DNA of 64,000 nt from Halostagnicola larsenii XH-48 (GCF_000517625.1 NZ_CP007057.1:1-64000), one strand, 5' to 3'. Shown: positions 1 through 9,197, counted from the first letter of the stretch. Notes: generated from the sequence alone by a model not told the origin. Translations and numbers: made by a program.

Positions 1-62
1 ATCTCGCCGAACACGAGAGCCTAGGAACATCTTCTCCTCGAGAATAGAGTGGAATCAAAGAC

Positions 63-80
63 ACACCTCTATCGAAGTGT
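63..80 (+). repeat. Origin repeat 1 (forward, one mismatch)
   Basis: Reads ACACCTCTATCGAAGTGT. It differs from the commonest form by A for T inside the right arm. It is the outermost copy on the left. Confidence 0.8.
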
Positions 81-275
81 TCTATGCAGGTGTAGCTATC
101 GCTATCAATGTCAATTACCCTCAAACACATATGCGTCTAACAATCTAGTCAATTAGGATCGACTCCTGATGAATTTCCATGTATGCCTAGATTAGTTGGT
201 AGTGCGTATCAGTGAGTGAAAGAAGAGTACTGGTTATATCTACTGTCGATAAAAGGAGCTTCAGGATTCCCACAC

Positions 276-293
276 ACACCTCTATCGATGTGT
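276..293 (+). repeat. Origin repeat 2 (forward)
   Basis: Reads ACACCTCTATCGATGTGT, the consensus 18-mer, identical to the two copies downstream of the orc gene. Confidence 0.85.
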
Positions 294-591
294 TTTGATC
301 AGATAGTATTCGTGATGAGTCAGACTAAGGAGCCCGTCTTGTGACAATGTCTGTGATTCAGGATACACTCGGTGAACAATCCCCCAATTCTCGCAGTCGT
401 GTTTTTCCCTCTCAACTAGCTATTGTGAAGTCTGTGTTCTCGACGAGTAATGACAGATGAGGGTAGCGAGGGATAGGGAGCCTCGCTTGTACAAGAATTC
501 GGTCTTGCAAATCCTGTTTTCCACCTATTCGCCTTCGATGTCGTTGGGAGGACGACTCCATTACCCACATACAGCAAAACGACTAGCAGAG

Positions 592-611
592 ACACCCCTC
601 TATCGATGTGT
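592..611 (+). repeat. Origin repeat 3 (forward, 20-bp form)
   Basis: Reads ACACCCCTCTATCGATGTGT, with two extra C residues relative to the 18-mer. It is the last forward copy before the orientation switch. Confidence 0.85.
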
Positions 612-677
612 TATCTCCGTTCCTATGGAGCACACGATTATACAGACTTACCCAAAGAATCGACTATAACCGAATAT

Positions 678-692
678 CGACGATAGAGGTGT
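678..692 (-). repeat. Origin repeat 4 (inverted, degenerate)
   Basis: CGACGATAGAGGTGT keeps the core and one arm, but the ACACAT end is lost. It is the first copy in the inverted orientation. Confidence 0.6.
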
Positions 693-787
693 TATATCAC
701 ATGATATCGTGAGAGTTGTGTTTACGACTGATTTAAACCTCAAAGCCCCAGTCAACAGCTCGAGAGAGATTTGAGGAAACACATCGA

Positions 788-807
788 ACACATCGATAGA
801 GGGGTGT
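788..807 (-). repeat. Origin repeat 5 (inverted)
   Basis: ACACATCGATAGAGGGGTGT is the exact reverse complement of repeat 3. Confidence 0.85.
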
Positions 808-965
808 GTGAGTGTTGGTCTAGAAAGCTAGAAGAAAGAAGAGAAGCTATACTGTTCTATTATCCTACGTCGACATCTCTACCTAGGGATCTCTATATTT
901 AACCGTCTCAACGGTATTCCTGTGAACCTCACATCTGTCAGAACCCCCCTCTCTTGGATGCTCGA

Positions 966-985
966 ACACATCGATAGAGGGGTGT
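966..985 (-). repeat. Origin repeat 6 (inverted)
   Basis: ACACATCGATAGAGGGGTGT, identical to repeat 5 and the exact reverse complement of repeat 3. Confidence 0.85.
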
Positions 986-1250
986 CTCTCTTCAGACGGG
1001 GCCGATCGTTTTTCTCGAGTTGGGTGTCACCTCGATGGGGGCGATTGTATGTCTTGAATCGCGTGGACGATCTACAGCTATAGAATACTGAGACATCGAA
1101 GCAGTACTCGTCTTCTTCCGAGGACGTTTTCGAATCGAATTTGGATTCAAATTCTTCGGACAGACACTTCGTTACCAGCGTGTCTAAGCGCCATACTCTG
1201 TTTTTGAAATCTCCATTTATTTTGGAAAATACGGGTTTAAACGCCAAATC

Positions 1251-1265
1251 ACACATCGATAGAGG
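1251..1265 (-). repeat. Origin repeat 7 (inverted, at the orc promoter)
   Basis: ACACATCGATAGAGG lacks the terminal GTGT. It lies about 10-25 bp downstream of the TTTAAA box at 1236-1241 and thus over the expected transcription start of the orc gene, so initiator binding could repress its own promoter. Confidence 0.75.
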
Positions 1266-1304
1266 TTAACAACACTTTTGTCCCTTGCCTAACTCTACCA
1301 TGCT

Positions 1305-2786
1305 ATGGACGCCAACGATTCTGAAAGTCAACGGGATGATGGACTTTCAGATGATGCGGATGCAGAACAGTCTGATTTCCCCCCAGACACCAAAAAGTAC
1401 GAACAGGATGGGGAGCAGAACGCAGATGACTTCCGCAATTTGTCTGATCAGGGGACTCCTTCCTCTCCCCCTGATGCTGAGCCAGGTACCGATCCGAAAT
1501 CGATCGAAGATATGTTACTTGAATTTGACGACCAGGCGGGACTCATTCGCGACCGTTCCTTACTCGACCCCAATCACGTCGTTTCAGAAAACCGTATCGT
1601 TGGCCGTGATTCGCAACTCCAGGAAGTAACGAAAATGCTCCGTGTGGCCCTTGGCGACAACCGTCCTCCAAATCTCTTTCTCTACGGTCCATCAGGGACT
1701 GGCAAATCTCTCATCACAAAAGCTGTTTGTAAGAATATTAGCCAAATATGTGAAAAGCGTGATCTCCGATTTGGAACGATTGAGGTGAATTGCCAAGATC
1801 TCGATACTTTGGGTGTTGCTATTTACGAACTCGCATGTGAAGCAGCAACAGAAGCTAATTCCGAGGTAACAGTCCCAAAACACGGTGTTGCGACGAAAGA
1901 GAAGTGGGACGAACTCTATCGAATCATCAACGAAAACTTCGATTCCGCAGTGTTCGTTCTCGACGAACTCGACATGCTCGTTGGTCGAAGAGACAAACAG
2001 GAACCGGCCTTTTCTCGACTCCTCTATCAACTTTCTCGAGCCGGTGCAAATAATGACCTAACCGCTCACATCTCTGTTGTCGCCATTTCTAACGACACAA
2101 AAATGATGGAGTCTGTCGGTAGCCGTGCCCTGAGTTCGTTTACCCCGGAAGATGTCCATTTTGATGATTACGATGCAAATCAGCTCCAGTCAATACTTCG
2201 GCGTCGTCAAGACGCCTTCTTCGAGAACGTTGTCGATGACGATGTTATTCCACTGGTCGCAGCGTTTGCAGCACAGACACATGGCGATGCACGGAAGGCA
2301 ATCGATCTGATACGAGTCGCTGGCGAACTAGCAGAACGCGAGGGCGACGATCGCGTTCGCGAGGTCCACGTTCGCGAAGCACAAAACAAAGTCGAGAAGA
2401 ACCGGGTTCTCGAAGTTGTCCGGGGTATCAGTACGCAAAAGAAGCTTTGCCTGTACGCAACTGCGGCGGTCGCAAGTGAGACGGACGATGAAACCGCTCG
2501 AAGCACGACGGGCTACCGTGTCTATCAATTCCTCACGGAATCGATTGGCGCTGACCAGTACCATCAAGAAACGTATGTTAATAAAATGAAGGAGATGACA
2601 ACGTACTCTCTCGTCGATTTCGAGCGCCGAAGCCACGGCCCGAGTTCTGGAATGTTTCTCGAGTTCCAGTTCGCTGAACGCCCTGAAACGATCCTCGAGA
2701 CGCTTCAAGAAGATTCACGGATCGATATGGTTTCGCGCGAAGAAGTTGAGAGCGTTGTCAAGGCTCAAATCCGGTCCGATTCCTGA
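1305..2786 (+). CDS. orc: Orc1/Cdc6 family replication initiator
   Basis: A 493-aa AAA+ ATPase that recognises origin DNA and loads the replicative helicase. Residues 1-65 are an acidic, disordered tail. The Walker A motif GPSGTGKS is at about 128-135 and the Walker B motif FVLDELD at about 217-223, followed by the AAA+ lid and a C-terminal winged helix. Length is at the long end for the family because of the N-terminal tail. The ATG at 1305 opens the conserved reading frame; an ATG at 1300 is out of frame. Nine iteron-like repeats flank the gene on both sides, which marks it as the initiator of this replicon. Repeat 7 overlaps its promoter, suggesting autoregulation. Confidence 0.95.
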   Translation: MDANDSESQRDDGLSDDADAEQSDFPPDTKKYEQDGEQNADDFRNLSDQGTPSSPPDAEPGTDPKSIEDMLLEFDDQAGLIRDRSLLDPNHVVSENRIVGRDSQLQEVTKMLRVALGDNRPPNLFLYGPSGTGKSLITKAVCKNISQICEKRDLRFGTIEVNCQDLDTLGVAIYELACEAATEANSEVTVPKHGVATKEKWDELYRIINENFDSAVFVLDELDMLVGRRDKQEPAFSRLLYQLSRAGANNDLTAHISVVAISNDTKMMESVGSRALSSFTPEDVHFDDYDANQLQSILRRRQDAFFENVVDDDVIPLVAAFAAQTHGDARKAIDLIRVAGELAEREGDDRVREVHVREAQNKVEKNRVLEVVRGISTQKKLCLYATAAVASETDDETARSTTGYRVYQFLTESIGADQYHQETYVNKMKEMTTYSLVDFERRSHGPSSGMFLEFQFAERPETILETLQEDSRIDMVSREEVESVVKAQIRSDS

Positions 2787-2810
2787 GACACTACTATTAT
2801 TGTGCATGGC

Positions 2811-2828
2811 ACACCTCTATCGATGTGT
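2811..2828 (+). repeat. Origin repeat 8 (downstream of orc)
   Basis: ACACCTCTATCGATGTGT, identical to repeat 2, placed 25 bp after the orc stop codon. Confidence 0.85.
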
Positions 2829-2869
2829 TCTATTCGGTCGTGCCCATCTTCCTCTCTTGTGAGCTAGAC

Positions 2870-2887
2870 ACACCTCTATCGATGTGT
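2870..2887 (+). repeat. Origin repeat 9 (downstream of orc)
   Basis: ACACCTCTATCGATGTGT, identical to repeat 8 and 41 bp further on. The rest of 2888-3147 holds no gene I can support; a possible transposase scrap on the minus strand (residues like EWFHTLNMRIDRFHNAWVG) is too short to name. Confidence 0.85.
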
Positions 2888-3147
2888 TTCTTCGGACCCC
2901 TTCTCTAGCCATGATGCAGTCCTCCTCGAGACGGAAACAGACTCCTGAACGTGAATTCCGTGTCGAAATACTCGAGCAGAATGGGAGCGCAACCTGACGT
3001 AACTGTGGCCCACCCAGGCATTGTGAAAGCGGTCGATGCGCATGTTGAGGGTGTGAAACCACTCAACCAGGTTTCGCTCAGCATAAACGTTTGGTCAAAT
3101 TGGTTGGCAGATGCCGCCGATTTACTCCAGATGAAATGAAGCTGACT

Positions 3148-3828
3148 TCATACAATTATCGACCGGATGATCTTCGCTTCTGCCCGCCGAAGATGATCCC
3201 CAATCGTTCCCCGTGAAAGTCCAAGTTCGGCGGCTAAGTCGCGTTGTGTTGCACGACGAGGGATATCATAGTATCCTGCAGCAAGTGCTGTCCGGAGGAT
3301 CTCTTTCTGGCGGTCGGTTAGTTGCCCCGCTGGGTCACTCATGTGTGGTTGATACTCTCCTGCGCGTTCGAGAGTCACGTCTACTTCGTCAGGGAAGCCA
3401 GCGATCAGTTGTTGGAGGGCTGCATCCTCACCGAAGAGCGTGACTTGCAGCCCCTCATCAGTCTCCCTCATCGGCCAGTCGATACTGATGGCTTCGGTGT
3501 TGATACGTTCAAGGAGGGCCGTTTCAAGCTCGTCAGGCTCGTAGCGCATATACGCCAGCCACGTCTCACCACCTGTCACGGTGCAAGTTCTGATCTTCGA
3601 AATCTCGTCTTCTATCGTTGCGAGCCGATCAGCATCACCTCTGAACCGGGCGACCCCAACAACGGTCCCATCATCAAGAAGATTGAGATACTGTATTGCT
3701 TCTTGTGTCGCTACGAGCGTGCCATCGATCCAGACCTCTCTCGGGTCGTTGACGCCTCGTTGCATCTGTTGATCGTTCTTCGATCGAATGTATTCTTCTA
3801 TGGCTATGACGACAGTTATGTATCTCAT
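3148..3828 (-). CDS. Bacterio-opsin activator (Bat) type HTH regulator
   Basis: A 226-aa transcription regulator starting MRYITVVIAIEE, with the layout of haloarchaeal Bat-like proteins: an N-terminal sensor-like beta/alpha region of about 150 residues and a C-terminal HTH_10 domain. The HTH shows the family hallmark LTDRQKEILRTALAAGYYD followed by PRRATQRDLAAELGLSRGTI. It is one of three such regulators in the window (also at 18194 and 33980), all opening with MR-Y/E and similar in size. No ligand-binding PAS or GAF domain is visible. Targets are unknown. Confidence 0.9.
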   Translation of the reverse strand: MRYITVVIAIEEYIRSKNDQQMQRGVNDPREVWIDGTLVATQEAIQYLNLLDDGTVVGVARFRGDADRLATIEDEISKIRTCTVTGGETWLAYMRYEPDELETALLERINTEAISIDWPMRETDEGLQVTLFGEDAALQQLIAGFPDEVDVTLERAGEYQPHMSDPAGQLTDRQKEILRTALAAGYYDIPRRATQRDLAAELGLSRGTIGDHLRRAEAKIIRSIIV

Positions 3829-3994
3829 TACCGTTGATGTTCACGCACTCGGTTGTCTATTCGTTCTCCCGTTTCGTATCTTAGACTGGAGAGCTACAGA
3901 CGCCACCACGCAAATGTGGTAGTACAGGTAGTTATAAAGATTACGTGCATGCTCGGCGCAAACTCCGAGGATAAACGGCCCCTCTCTCCCTTTG

Positions 3995-4243
3995 ATGGCG
4001 ACTCGAAATATCCACGCGTGGAACACGAAAGCGACTGTATTGACGATCCTCGGTGCCATCGTGGCGCTTCTCGGGATGTTGTGGGTCGTTCAAGGCCTTG
4101 GAATCATCCAGATAGATCCCATTTTGTGCGTCGCAGACTGCGAACCAATCACTGGAAGATCAGTGCAGTGGACGGTCATCGGTGCGATAACATTGGCCGT
4201 AGGAATCGTCGGTGTCTGGGCGGGACTGAGGCAGAGAAACTGA
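3995..4243 (+). CDS. Small two-helix membrane protein
   Basis: About 82 aa. Two hydrophobic helices are visible, roughly residues 13-35 and 58-78, separated by a loop with a CVADCE motif, so two cysteines probably face the same compartment. The ATG at 3995 is preferred over an in-frame TTG at 3992. It stands alone between a Bat-type regulator on the other strand and an ABC importer. Small proteins of this layout are common in haloarchaea; no function can be assigned. Confidence 0.7.
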   Translation: MATRNIHAWNTKATVLTILGAIVALLGMLWVVQGLGIIQIDPILCVADCEPITGRSVQWTVIGAITLAVGIVGVWAGLRQRN

Positions 4244-4587
4244 TAACGGTTCCTTCCCAAACTCCTCTCAGCGTGGGTTTTACCGAGAGTAAAGCAAAAT
4301 CCTACAGTTTACAATATTGCTGATTCGATCGGGAAAGACCCTCGAGCAGGTACAGCAGAGTGCCGTGATATGCCTCCTCGAGACCTCCATCGAAATGAGG
4401 GATGCGAACTCGGGGAAATCTATCGCGAATAGGAGATCACTGTCCTCGAAGCAGTCGGCGATCGCCCCGCCAAGCAGCGTGGAGATACTATACGATTGTA
4501 CACGTGACCAGTACGTCTCATCTCATATTGGTATAGTGACCAACATACCTAACATAGCAGATAATTACTATTTCCTCCGGCGTGTAC
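4244..4587. other. Intergenic stretch, nothing recognised
   Basis: About 340 bp between the small membrane protein and the ABC importer. No reading frame here shows family features. The AT-rich last 80 bp probably holds the importer promoter. Confidence 0.5.
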
Positions 4588-5736
4588 ATGATGATGTCCG
4601 ATTTAAACGGGACGACGCGGCGATCAGTACTCACAACTGGAGTCACTGCTGGGTCACTCGCGATAGCAGGGTGTATGGCTGAACTGACAGGGAGCGATGG
4701 CGAGACCTACACAGTTGGCTATGGCGAGTACGAAGAAGAGGTCAACGCTTCTACGTTTCCAGATGAACTGCAGATTTACTGCGTCCAGACCGGATGGATG
4801 AACTGGGGGGCTGTTATGGAGGCGTTCGAAGCGGAGTATGACGTCTCGCTGTACGACGCACAGGGGTCTTCGGGCGAGGCGCTCGATGATATGCGCGCCA
4901 ACGCTCAGAACCCGACGCACTCGGCGTACAACGGCGGCTACTCGTTCGGCCTGCAGGCGATGAACGACGATCTGACGACCGACTACAAGCCGGCCAACTG
5001 GGACGTCGTTCCCGACGATCTGAAGACCGAAAACGGCCACGTCACGGCGACGCGACAGGTGACGACTTCGGTGACCTACCGGACGGACATCTACGAGGAG
5101 CGGGGACTCGACGCCCCCGAGACCTGGGAGGACCTAAAACACCCAGATATTGCACAGGACCTTGCCTTCACGCCGCCACACACGGCGAACGGCCAGGCCT
5201 CCGCACTGTCCGTCAACCGGGCCTACGGCGGGGATCTAGACGATCTCGATCCGGTCATCGAGTACCACGAGGAGATCGCCGAGCACGGCGCGGACTTCCG
5301 GCGCAACGTCGAGGGACCGATGACGTCCGGCGAGATCTCGACGGTCGTCGAATACGACTACACTGGGTTGAACCTCAAGTACAACAACGACGAGTTCGAC
5401 GAGGACCAGATCGACGTGGCGATCCTCGAGGGACCCGACGGCGAGCCGGGCGCGATGAACGTTCCCTACGGCTACGCCCTGTTGCGAAACGCACCCAATC
5501 CCGAGGCGGCGAAGCTATTCATGGATTACGTCATGACCGATGAGTGCCAGGAACTGTTCTTCGACGCCTACGTCCGTCCGATCCGGGCGAGCGAACTCGA
5601 TCAGCCCGACGAGTTCCCGGACCAATCGTCCTACGAGGCCGCACAGTTTACGGTCGATCAGGAGACGCTCGTTGAGAATCAGACGGACATCCAGCAGGAG
5701 CTCGTCGATCGAACGCCACTGCAGGGGGCGCAGTGA
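4588..5736 (+). CDS. ABC importer substrate-binding lipoprotein
   Basis: An extracellular solute-binding protein of family 1 (about 382 aa) that would capture ligand outside the cell and deliver it to the two permeases encoded next. The N-terminus has a Tat-type TRRSVL motif, a hydrophobic stretch and a lipobox IAGC, so it should be exported folded and lipid-anchored. The fold resembles iron(III), thiamine, polyamine and 2-aminoethylphosphonate binding proteins; the sequence alone does not settle the ligand. A GTG at 4582 and ATGs at 4588, 4591 and 4594 are in frame; an ATG is preferred. Six bp separate it from the first permease. Confidence 0.92.
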   Translation: MMMSDLNGTTRRSVLTTGVTAGSLAIAGCMAELTGSDGETYTVGYGEYEEEVNASTFPDELQIYCVQTGWMNWGAVMEAFEAEYDVSLYDAQGSSGEALDDMRANAQNPTHSAYNGGYSFGLQAMNDDLTTDYKPANWDVVPDDLKTENGHVTATRQVTTSVTYRTDIYEERGLDAPETWEDLKHPDIAQDLAFTPPHTANGQASALSVNRAYGGDLDDLDPVIEYHEEIAEHGADFRRNVEGPMTSGEISTVVEYDYTGLNLKYNNDEFDEDQIDVAILEGPDGEPGAMNVPYGYALLRNAPNPEAAKLFMDYVMTDECQELFFDAYVRPIRASELDQPDEFPDQSSYEAAQFTVDQETLVENQTDIQQELVDRTPLQGAQ

Positions 5737-5742
5737 CCGCGG

Positions 5743-6666
5743 ATGTCCGTCCGGAAATCGGCGACGGCATCGGTCCGTCGGGCCGCGGCGCTCACCTCGA
5801 CGACCGTTCGGCCGACGACCGAGCGCGAACGGGAACGGCGACGGATCGTAGTCCTCTGTCTGCCCTTCTTCGCGCTCGCACTCGTCGCGGGCTTCGCCCC
5901 GTTGGTGATGCTCGTCCGGATCAGTCTCGCGGAGGATACGATCTGGATGGAGGGGTGGTCGCTCGGGGCCTGGGAGACGCTCGCGACCACCGCCGAGTAC
6001 CGTTGGGTCGCCTGGAACACGCTGTGGTTCGTCGGGCTCGCGACGGCGGTCAGCGTCGCGCTCGGCGTCGCCGTCGCACACGCCCTCGAGAAGTACGACC
6101 TCCCCGCCGAGCAAGCCGTGGTCGCGGCGGTGTCGTTCCCGATCGCGCTGCCGGGGATCATCGTCGCATACCTGATAATCGTCCTACTTGGCCGGCAGGG
6201 ATTGGTGACGAACGCGATCAGCGTTGCGACGGGCGGGGCGCCGCTCGAACTCGCGACCGCAACCGCGATCACCGGCCTCTTTCTCGGGTTCGTCTACTCG
6301 CTGCTCCCGCGGGCGACGATGGTGTTGCGCGGGACTTACGCGGAGATCAACACGCAGGCCGAAGAGGCAGCACGCACGCTCGGAGCGAGCCGATGGCAGA
6401 CGTTCTATCACGTTACACTCCCCGAGATCCGTCCGGGGATCGTCGCATCCGTAATTCTCACGTTCCGCTCCGGGCTGGCGATCTTCGGGACCGTGTTGAT
6501 CTTACAGAGCCATCAGGTTATCACGCTCCAGATACACAACGAGATGAGCGTCGGCACGTACAATCCGGACATCGCGGCTGCGATCGGGATCGTGTACGTG
6601 GTCTTCATCGTCGCGTTCACGTTCATCGGGTTGCGTTTCGTCGAGAACGATGCGGTGGAGATCTGA
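5743..6666 (+). CDS. ABC importer permease, first subunit
   Basis: A 307-aa inner-membrane permease of the binding-protein-dependent (MetI-like) class with about six membrane helices. The cytoplasmic EAA loop that docks on the ATPase reads EEAARTLGASRWQTFYHVTL, followed by PEIRPGI, near residues 205-230. It follows the binding protein by 6 bp and is followed after 1 bp by the second permease, so the set is one transcription unit. Separate genes for the two permeases are typical of Fe3+/thiamine/phosphonate importers, which in bacteria may instead be fused. Confidence 0.92.
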   Translation: MSVRKSATASVRRAAALTSTTVRPTTERERERRRIVVLCLPFFALALVAGFAPLVMLVRISLAEDTIWMEGWSLGAWETLATTAEYRWVAWNTLWFVGLATAVSVALGVAVAHALEKYDLPAEQAVVAAVSFPIALPGIIVAYLIIVLLGRQGLVTNAISVATGGAPLELATATAITGLFLGFVYSLLPRATMVLRGTYAEINTQAEEAARTLGASRWQTFYHVTLPEIRPGIVASVILTFRSGLAIFGTVLILQSHQVITLQIHNEMSVGTYNPDIAAAIGIVYVVFIVAFTFIGLRFVENDAVEI

Positions 6667-6667
6667 G

Positions 6668-7633
6668 ATGACCGGGGCCTTGAAACCGGATGAGAACGAC
6701 GACGTTCCAGCGTCGACGGCCGGATCTGGACCGGTCGATCCGCGCGCAGACGGTGGCGTTACCGAGACGGCAAGCGCTACCGAGACGGCCACCGCCGAAG
6801 CCTGGTCGCGGTCCGGAACGGCGCTGTCGACGGTGGTCGGTCGCCCGATTCTGGTCGGTATCGTCACGATCATCGTCGCGTTCCTGACCGTCCCCGTCCT
6901 CGTAACGTTCGTTTCGTCGTTCGCACAGTCGGCGACCGGCGTCGTCCCTCGAGGGTTCGTTACGTTCGAGCACTGGCGACAGGTACTCGGCTTCGGCGAT
7001 CACGGCGTGCGAACGAACGCGCTCCCCGGGCTTGCGTTCAGTCTCGTGATCGCGACCGGCGGAATGGTCCTGAACGTTATAATTGGGGTCCCGGTCGCGT
7101 ACGCGCTTGCACGATACGATTTTTTCGCGCGGAACTGGGTAAACACGTTCGCAATATTGCCGCTCGTTCCGGGGCTAATACTCGGAATTGCGTTCGTGCA
7201 GACCTACCCGAACCACGGGCGATCGGCGTTGGGGTTGATCGTGGGCTACTGTCTTCTCAAGTCGCCGTACATGGTCCTGACGGTCCAGAGTTCGTTTCAG
7301 TCGATGGATCTGATCCGCCTCGAGGAGAGCGCGCGGTCGCTAGGTGCATCGTGGCCGCGGACGTTTCTGACGATCATCGTTCCCCACGCCAAACGGGGGA
7401 TCGTCGCCGGCTGTATCATCACCTGGACGCTCGCGGCCGCGGAGTTCAACTTCACGTACATGGTTGCGAGCGGGAGTCCGGATCCGTTCGCGATCTTCCT
7501 CTACCGGAACATCTCGAACGCGACGCACCTTCAATCGGCGGGGGCCGTATCGGTCTACTTCGTGATCGTCGTGGCCGCAATACTCGTCCTCCAACTGCTC
7601 GGCAATCGAGGATTCTCGACCGCAAAACGATGA
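6668..7633 (+). CDS. ABC importer permease, second subunit
   Basis: A permease of about 321 aa and the partner of the preceding one. About 55 residues of Thr/Ala/Glu-rich cytoplasmic sequence precede the first helix. The EAA loop reads EESARSLGASWPRTFLTIIV, followed by PHAKRGI. The ATG at 6668, 1 bp after the previous stop, is preferred over the overlapping ATG at 6650. The stop is followed by a 142-bp gap holding a perfect 20-bp palindrome before the ATPase gene. Confidence 0.9.
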   Translation: MTGALKPDENDDVPASTAGSGPVDPRADGGVTETASATETATAEAWSRSGTALSTVVGRPILVGIVTIIVAFLTVPVLVTFVSSFAQSATGVVPRGFVTFEHWRQVLGFGDHGVRTNALPGLAFSLVIATGGMVLNVIIGVPVAYALARYDFFARNWVNTFAILPLVPGLILGIAFVQTYPNHGRSALGLIVGYCLLKSPYMVLTVQSSFQSMDLIRLEESARSLGASWPRTFLTIIVPHAKRGIVAGCIITWTLAAAEFNFTYMVASGSPDPFAIFLYRNISNATHLQSAGAVSVYFVIVVAAILVLQLLGNRGFSTAKR

Positions 7634-7712
7634 CACAGCGACACACTGACGATCGAAAACCGTATCGAATCGCTCGCCCGCTTTGGCATGTCACGGGATC
7701 GAGTCAGCCCCT

Positions 7713-7732
7713 TTGGTCCGGTACCGGACCAA
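7713..7732. promoter_or_regulatory. Perfect 20-bp palindrome between permease and ATPase
   Basis: TTGGTCCGGTACCGGACCAA is fully self-complementary. It sits in the only long gap inside the importer operon, about 45 bp before the ATPase start, among three copies of CTTTGG (near 7681, 7711 and 7741). It could be an operator or an intercistronic RNA hairpin that adjusts ATPase levels. Confidence 0.5.
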
Positions 7733-7775
7733 GTCACTCACTTTGGCCCACCATGGCATCGGGAGGTGTCCGACC

Positions 7776-8792
7776 GTGAGCGACGTCACCCTCGAAGCGC
7801 TGACGAAAACCTACGGCGACGAGGTGGCCGTCGACGGGATCGACCTGACTATCCGGGATGGCGAGATCCTCGGAATCGTCGGTCCCTCTGGCTGCGGGAA
7901 GACGACGACGCTGCGGACCATCGCCGGCTTTGAAACGCCGACCCACGGCCGGGTGCTGTTCGATGGAGTCGACGTTACCCATGTCCCGCCGGAGGAACGA
8001 AACACCGGGTTGGTCTTTCAATCGTATGCCCTGTTCGATACCATGACCGTCCGAGAGAACGTCGCGTTCGGGCCGAAGATGCAGGGCGCCCCGAAAGACG
8101 AGCGCCGCGACCGGGCCGACGAACTGCTTGCCTTGCTCGACATCGGCGAACTGGCCGACCGCCGGCCGACGACGTTGTCGGGCGGCCAACAGCAACGCGT
8201 TGGGCTCGCTCGAGCGCTCGCGATCGAACCGCACGTACTCTTGCTCGATGAGCCGATGACTGGTCTCGACGCGGAACTGAAAACGCGCCTTCGCGAGGAA
8301 ATCACCGGTCTACTTGCGGATCTCGAGGTGACCGCCCTCTACGTCACCCACGATCAGGAGGAGGCGATGGCAATGTGCGACCGGATCGCCGTCCTCAACG
8401 ACGGCACTGTCGAACAGGTCGGGACGCCGGCGGAGATCTACCGCTACCCGACCAATTCCTTTGTCGCGAACTTCATCGGCAGTTCGACGTTACTCGAGGG
8501 GACTGCCGAAAACGGCCACGTCGACCTGGGATTCACGGAACTCGGACTCGAGGTGCCGACAAGTGGTACCGTCACGCTTGCAGCACGACCCAAAGCGTTT
8601 GATCTCGGAGATACGGGACCGATCAGTGCAGAGGTGACGAACGTAACCTACCTCGGTGATCGAACGCGGCTGACAGCGAGAGTACCCGATGGAACGAATG
8701 TCACACTGCACGCCGACGGCATGGAGACATACCAACCCGGAGAGACCGTCTCACTCTCGATTGATGACACCAGGATACATCTCCTCGAGTGA
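7776..8792 (+). CDS. ABC importer ATPase
   Basis: About 338 aa. It has Walker A GPSGCGKTT, signature LSGGQQQR, Walker B LLLDEPMTG and the H-loop in VTHDQEEA, then a C-terminal TOBE-like regulatory region of about 100 residues. It powers the importer encoded upstream. I chose the GTG at 7776: it is preceded by a GGAGG-like site at 7761-7766 and starts the conserved beta strand at once. A longer frame from 7683 would add 31 residues without family character. It matches the PotA/FbpC/ThiQ class of ATPases. Confidence 0.93.
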   Translation: MSDVTLEALTKTYGDEVAVDGIDLTIRDGEILGIVGPSGCGKTTTLRTIAGFETPTHGRVLFDGVDVTHVPPEERNTGLVFQSYALFDTMTVRENVAFGPKMQGAPKDERRDRADELLALLDIGELADRRPTTLSGGQQQRVGLARALAIEPHVLLLDEPMTGLDAELKTRLREEITGLLADLEVTALYVTHDQEEAMAMCDRIAVLNDGTVEQVGTPAEIYRYPTNSFVANFIGSSTLLEGTAENGHVDLGFTELGLEVPTSGTVTLAARPKAFDLGDTGPISAEVTNVTYLGDRTRLTARVPDGTNVTLHADGMETYQPGETVSLSIDDTRIHLLE

Positions 8793-8945
8793 GTACGGCG
8801 TACAGTGTCAGCAGAACCCGAGACGTGGTTTCTAACCGCGAATGGGTTTGAAACCATGTTTGGTTCCTGCCATCGAGAGTCGAAACATCCCAATTAGTGG
8901 TTGAAAATACTATACTCACTTGGGGTTGAATTGACTAGTAACTTT

Positions 8946-9197
8946 ATGACCTTTGAGAAACAATCTCCCTTAATGGGTTTCCAAGAGGTAATTGCACCGA
9001 AATCCATGGACCAGATCCTCTTTGTCGTTGTTCTATGGATCTTCTCGAATCTTGCCATCACAGCGGTCACCGATTCCTCTCTACTCCGGTGGGAGTTGCT
9101 CATTAGCACTGCCGGTATTTTGGCGTGGGTCCTATGGGGTGTTCAGTATCGACTTGAAAAATTTCAACAGGAACGCTACGAACGAAATCAGCGATAG
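8946..9197 (+). CDS. Small hypothetical membrane protein
   Basis: About 83 aa from the ATG at 8946 (an earlier in-frame start at 8901 is possible). Two hydrophobic helices, about residues 22-42 and 48-65, are followed by a charged tail ending KFQQERYERNQR. I do not recognise the family. It lies between the ABC ATPase and a UspA gene with its own spacing, so it is probably a separate unit. Confidence 0.55.
   Translation: MTFEKQSPLMGFQEVIAPKSMDQILFVVVLWIFSNLAITAVTDSSLLRWELLISTAGILAWVLWGVQYRLEKFQQERYERNQR

Larger units (their letters stand above)
63..1304. other. Replication origin region (intergenic, iteron-rich)
   Basis: No credible gene lies before the Orc1/Cdc6 start. The stretch carries seven copies of an 18-20 bp element with ends ACAC and GTGT and a core close to CTCTATCGAT. 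The first three copies read on the plus strand and the next four read as the reverse complement. The orientation switch falls in the 66 bp between 611 and 678, which is my inferred unwinding site. Orc1/Cdc6 proteins of haloarchaea bind inverted repeats next to their own gene, so this is most simply the origin served by the adjacent initiator. A TTTAAA box at about 1236-1241 fits the orc promoter. Confidence 0.85.

Noticed and set aside
457-1256. Two frames in the origin region (70 and 125 codons)
   Set aside because: Both run through the origin repeats, have no family features, and their codons simply reflect the repeat sequence.
1-1304. CRISPR array
   Set aside because: The repeats are unevenly spaced (tens to hundreds of bp), occur in both orientations and surround an orc gene; spacing and layout are of an origin.
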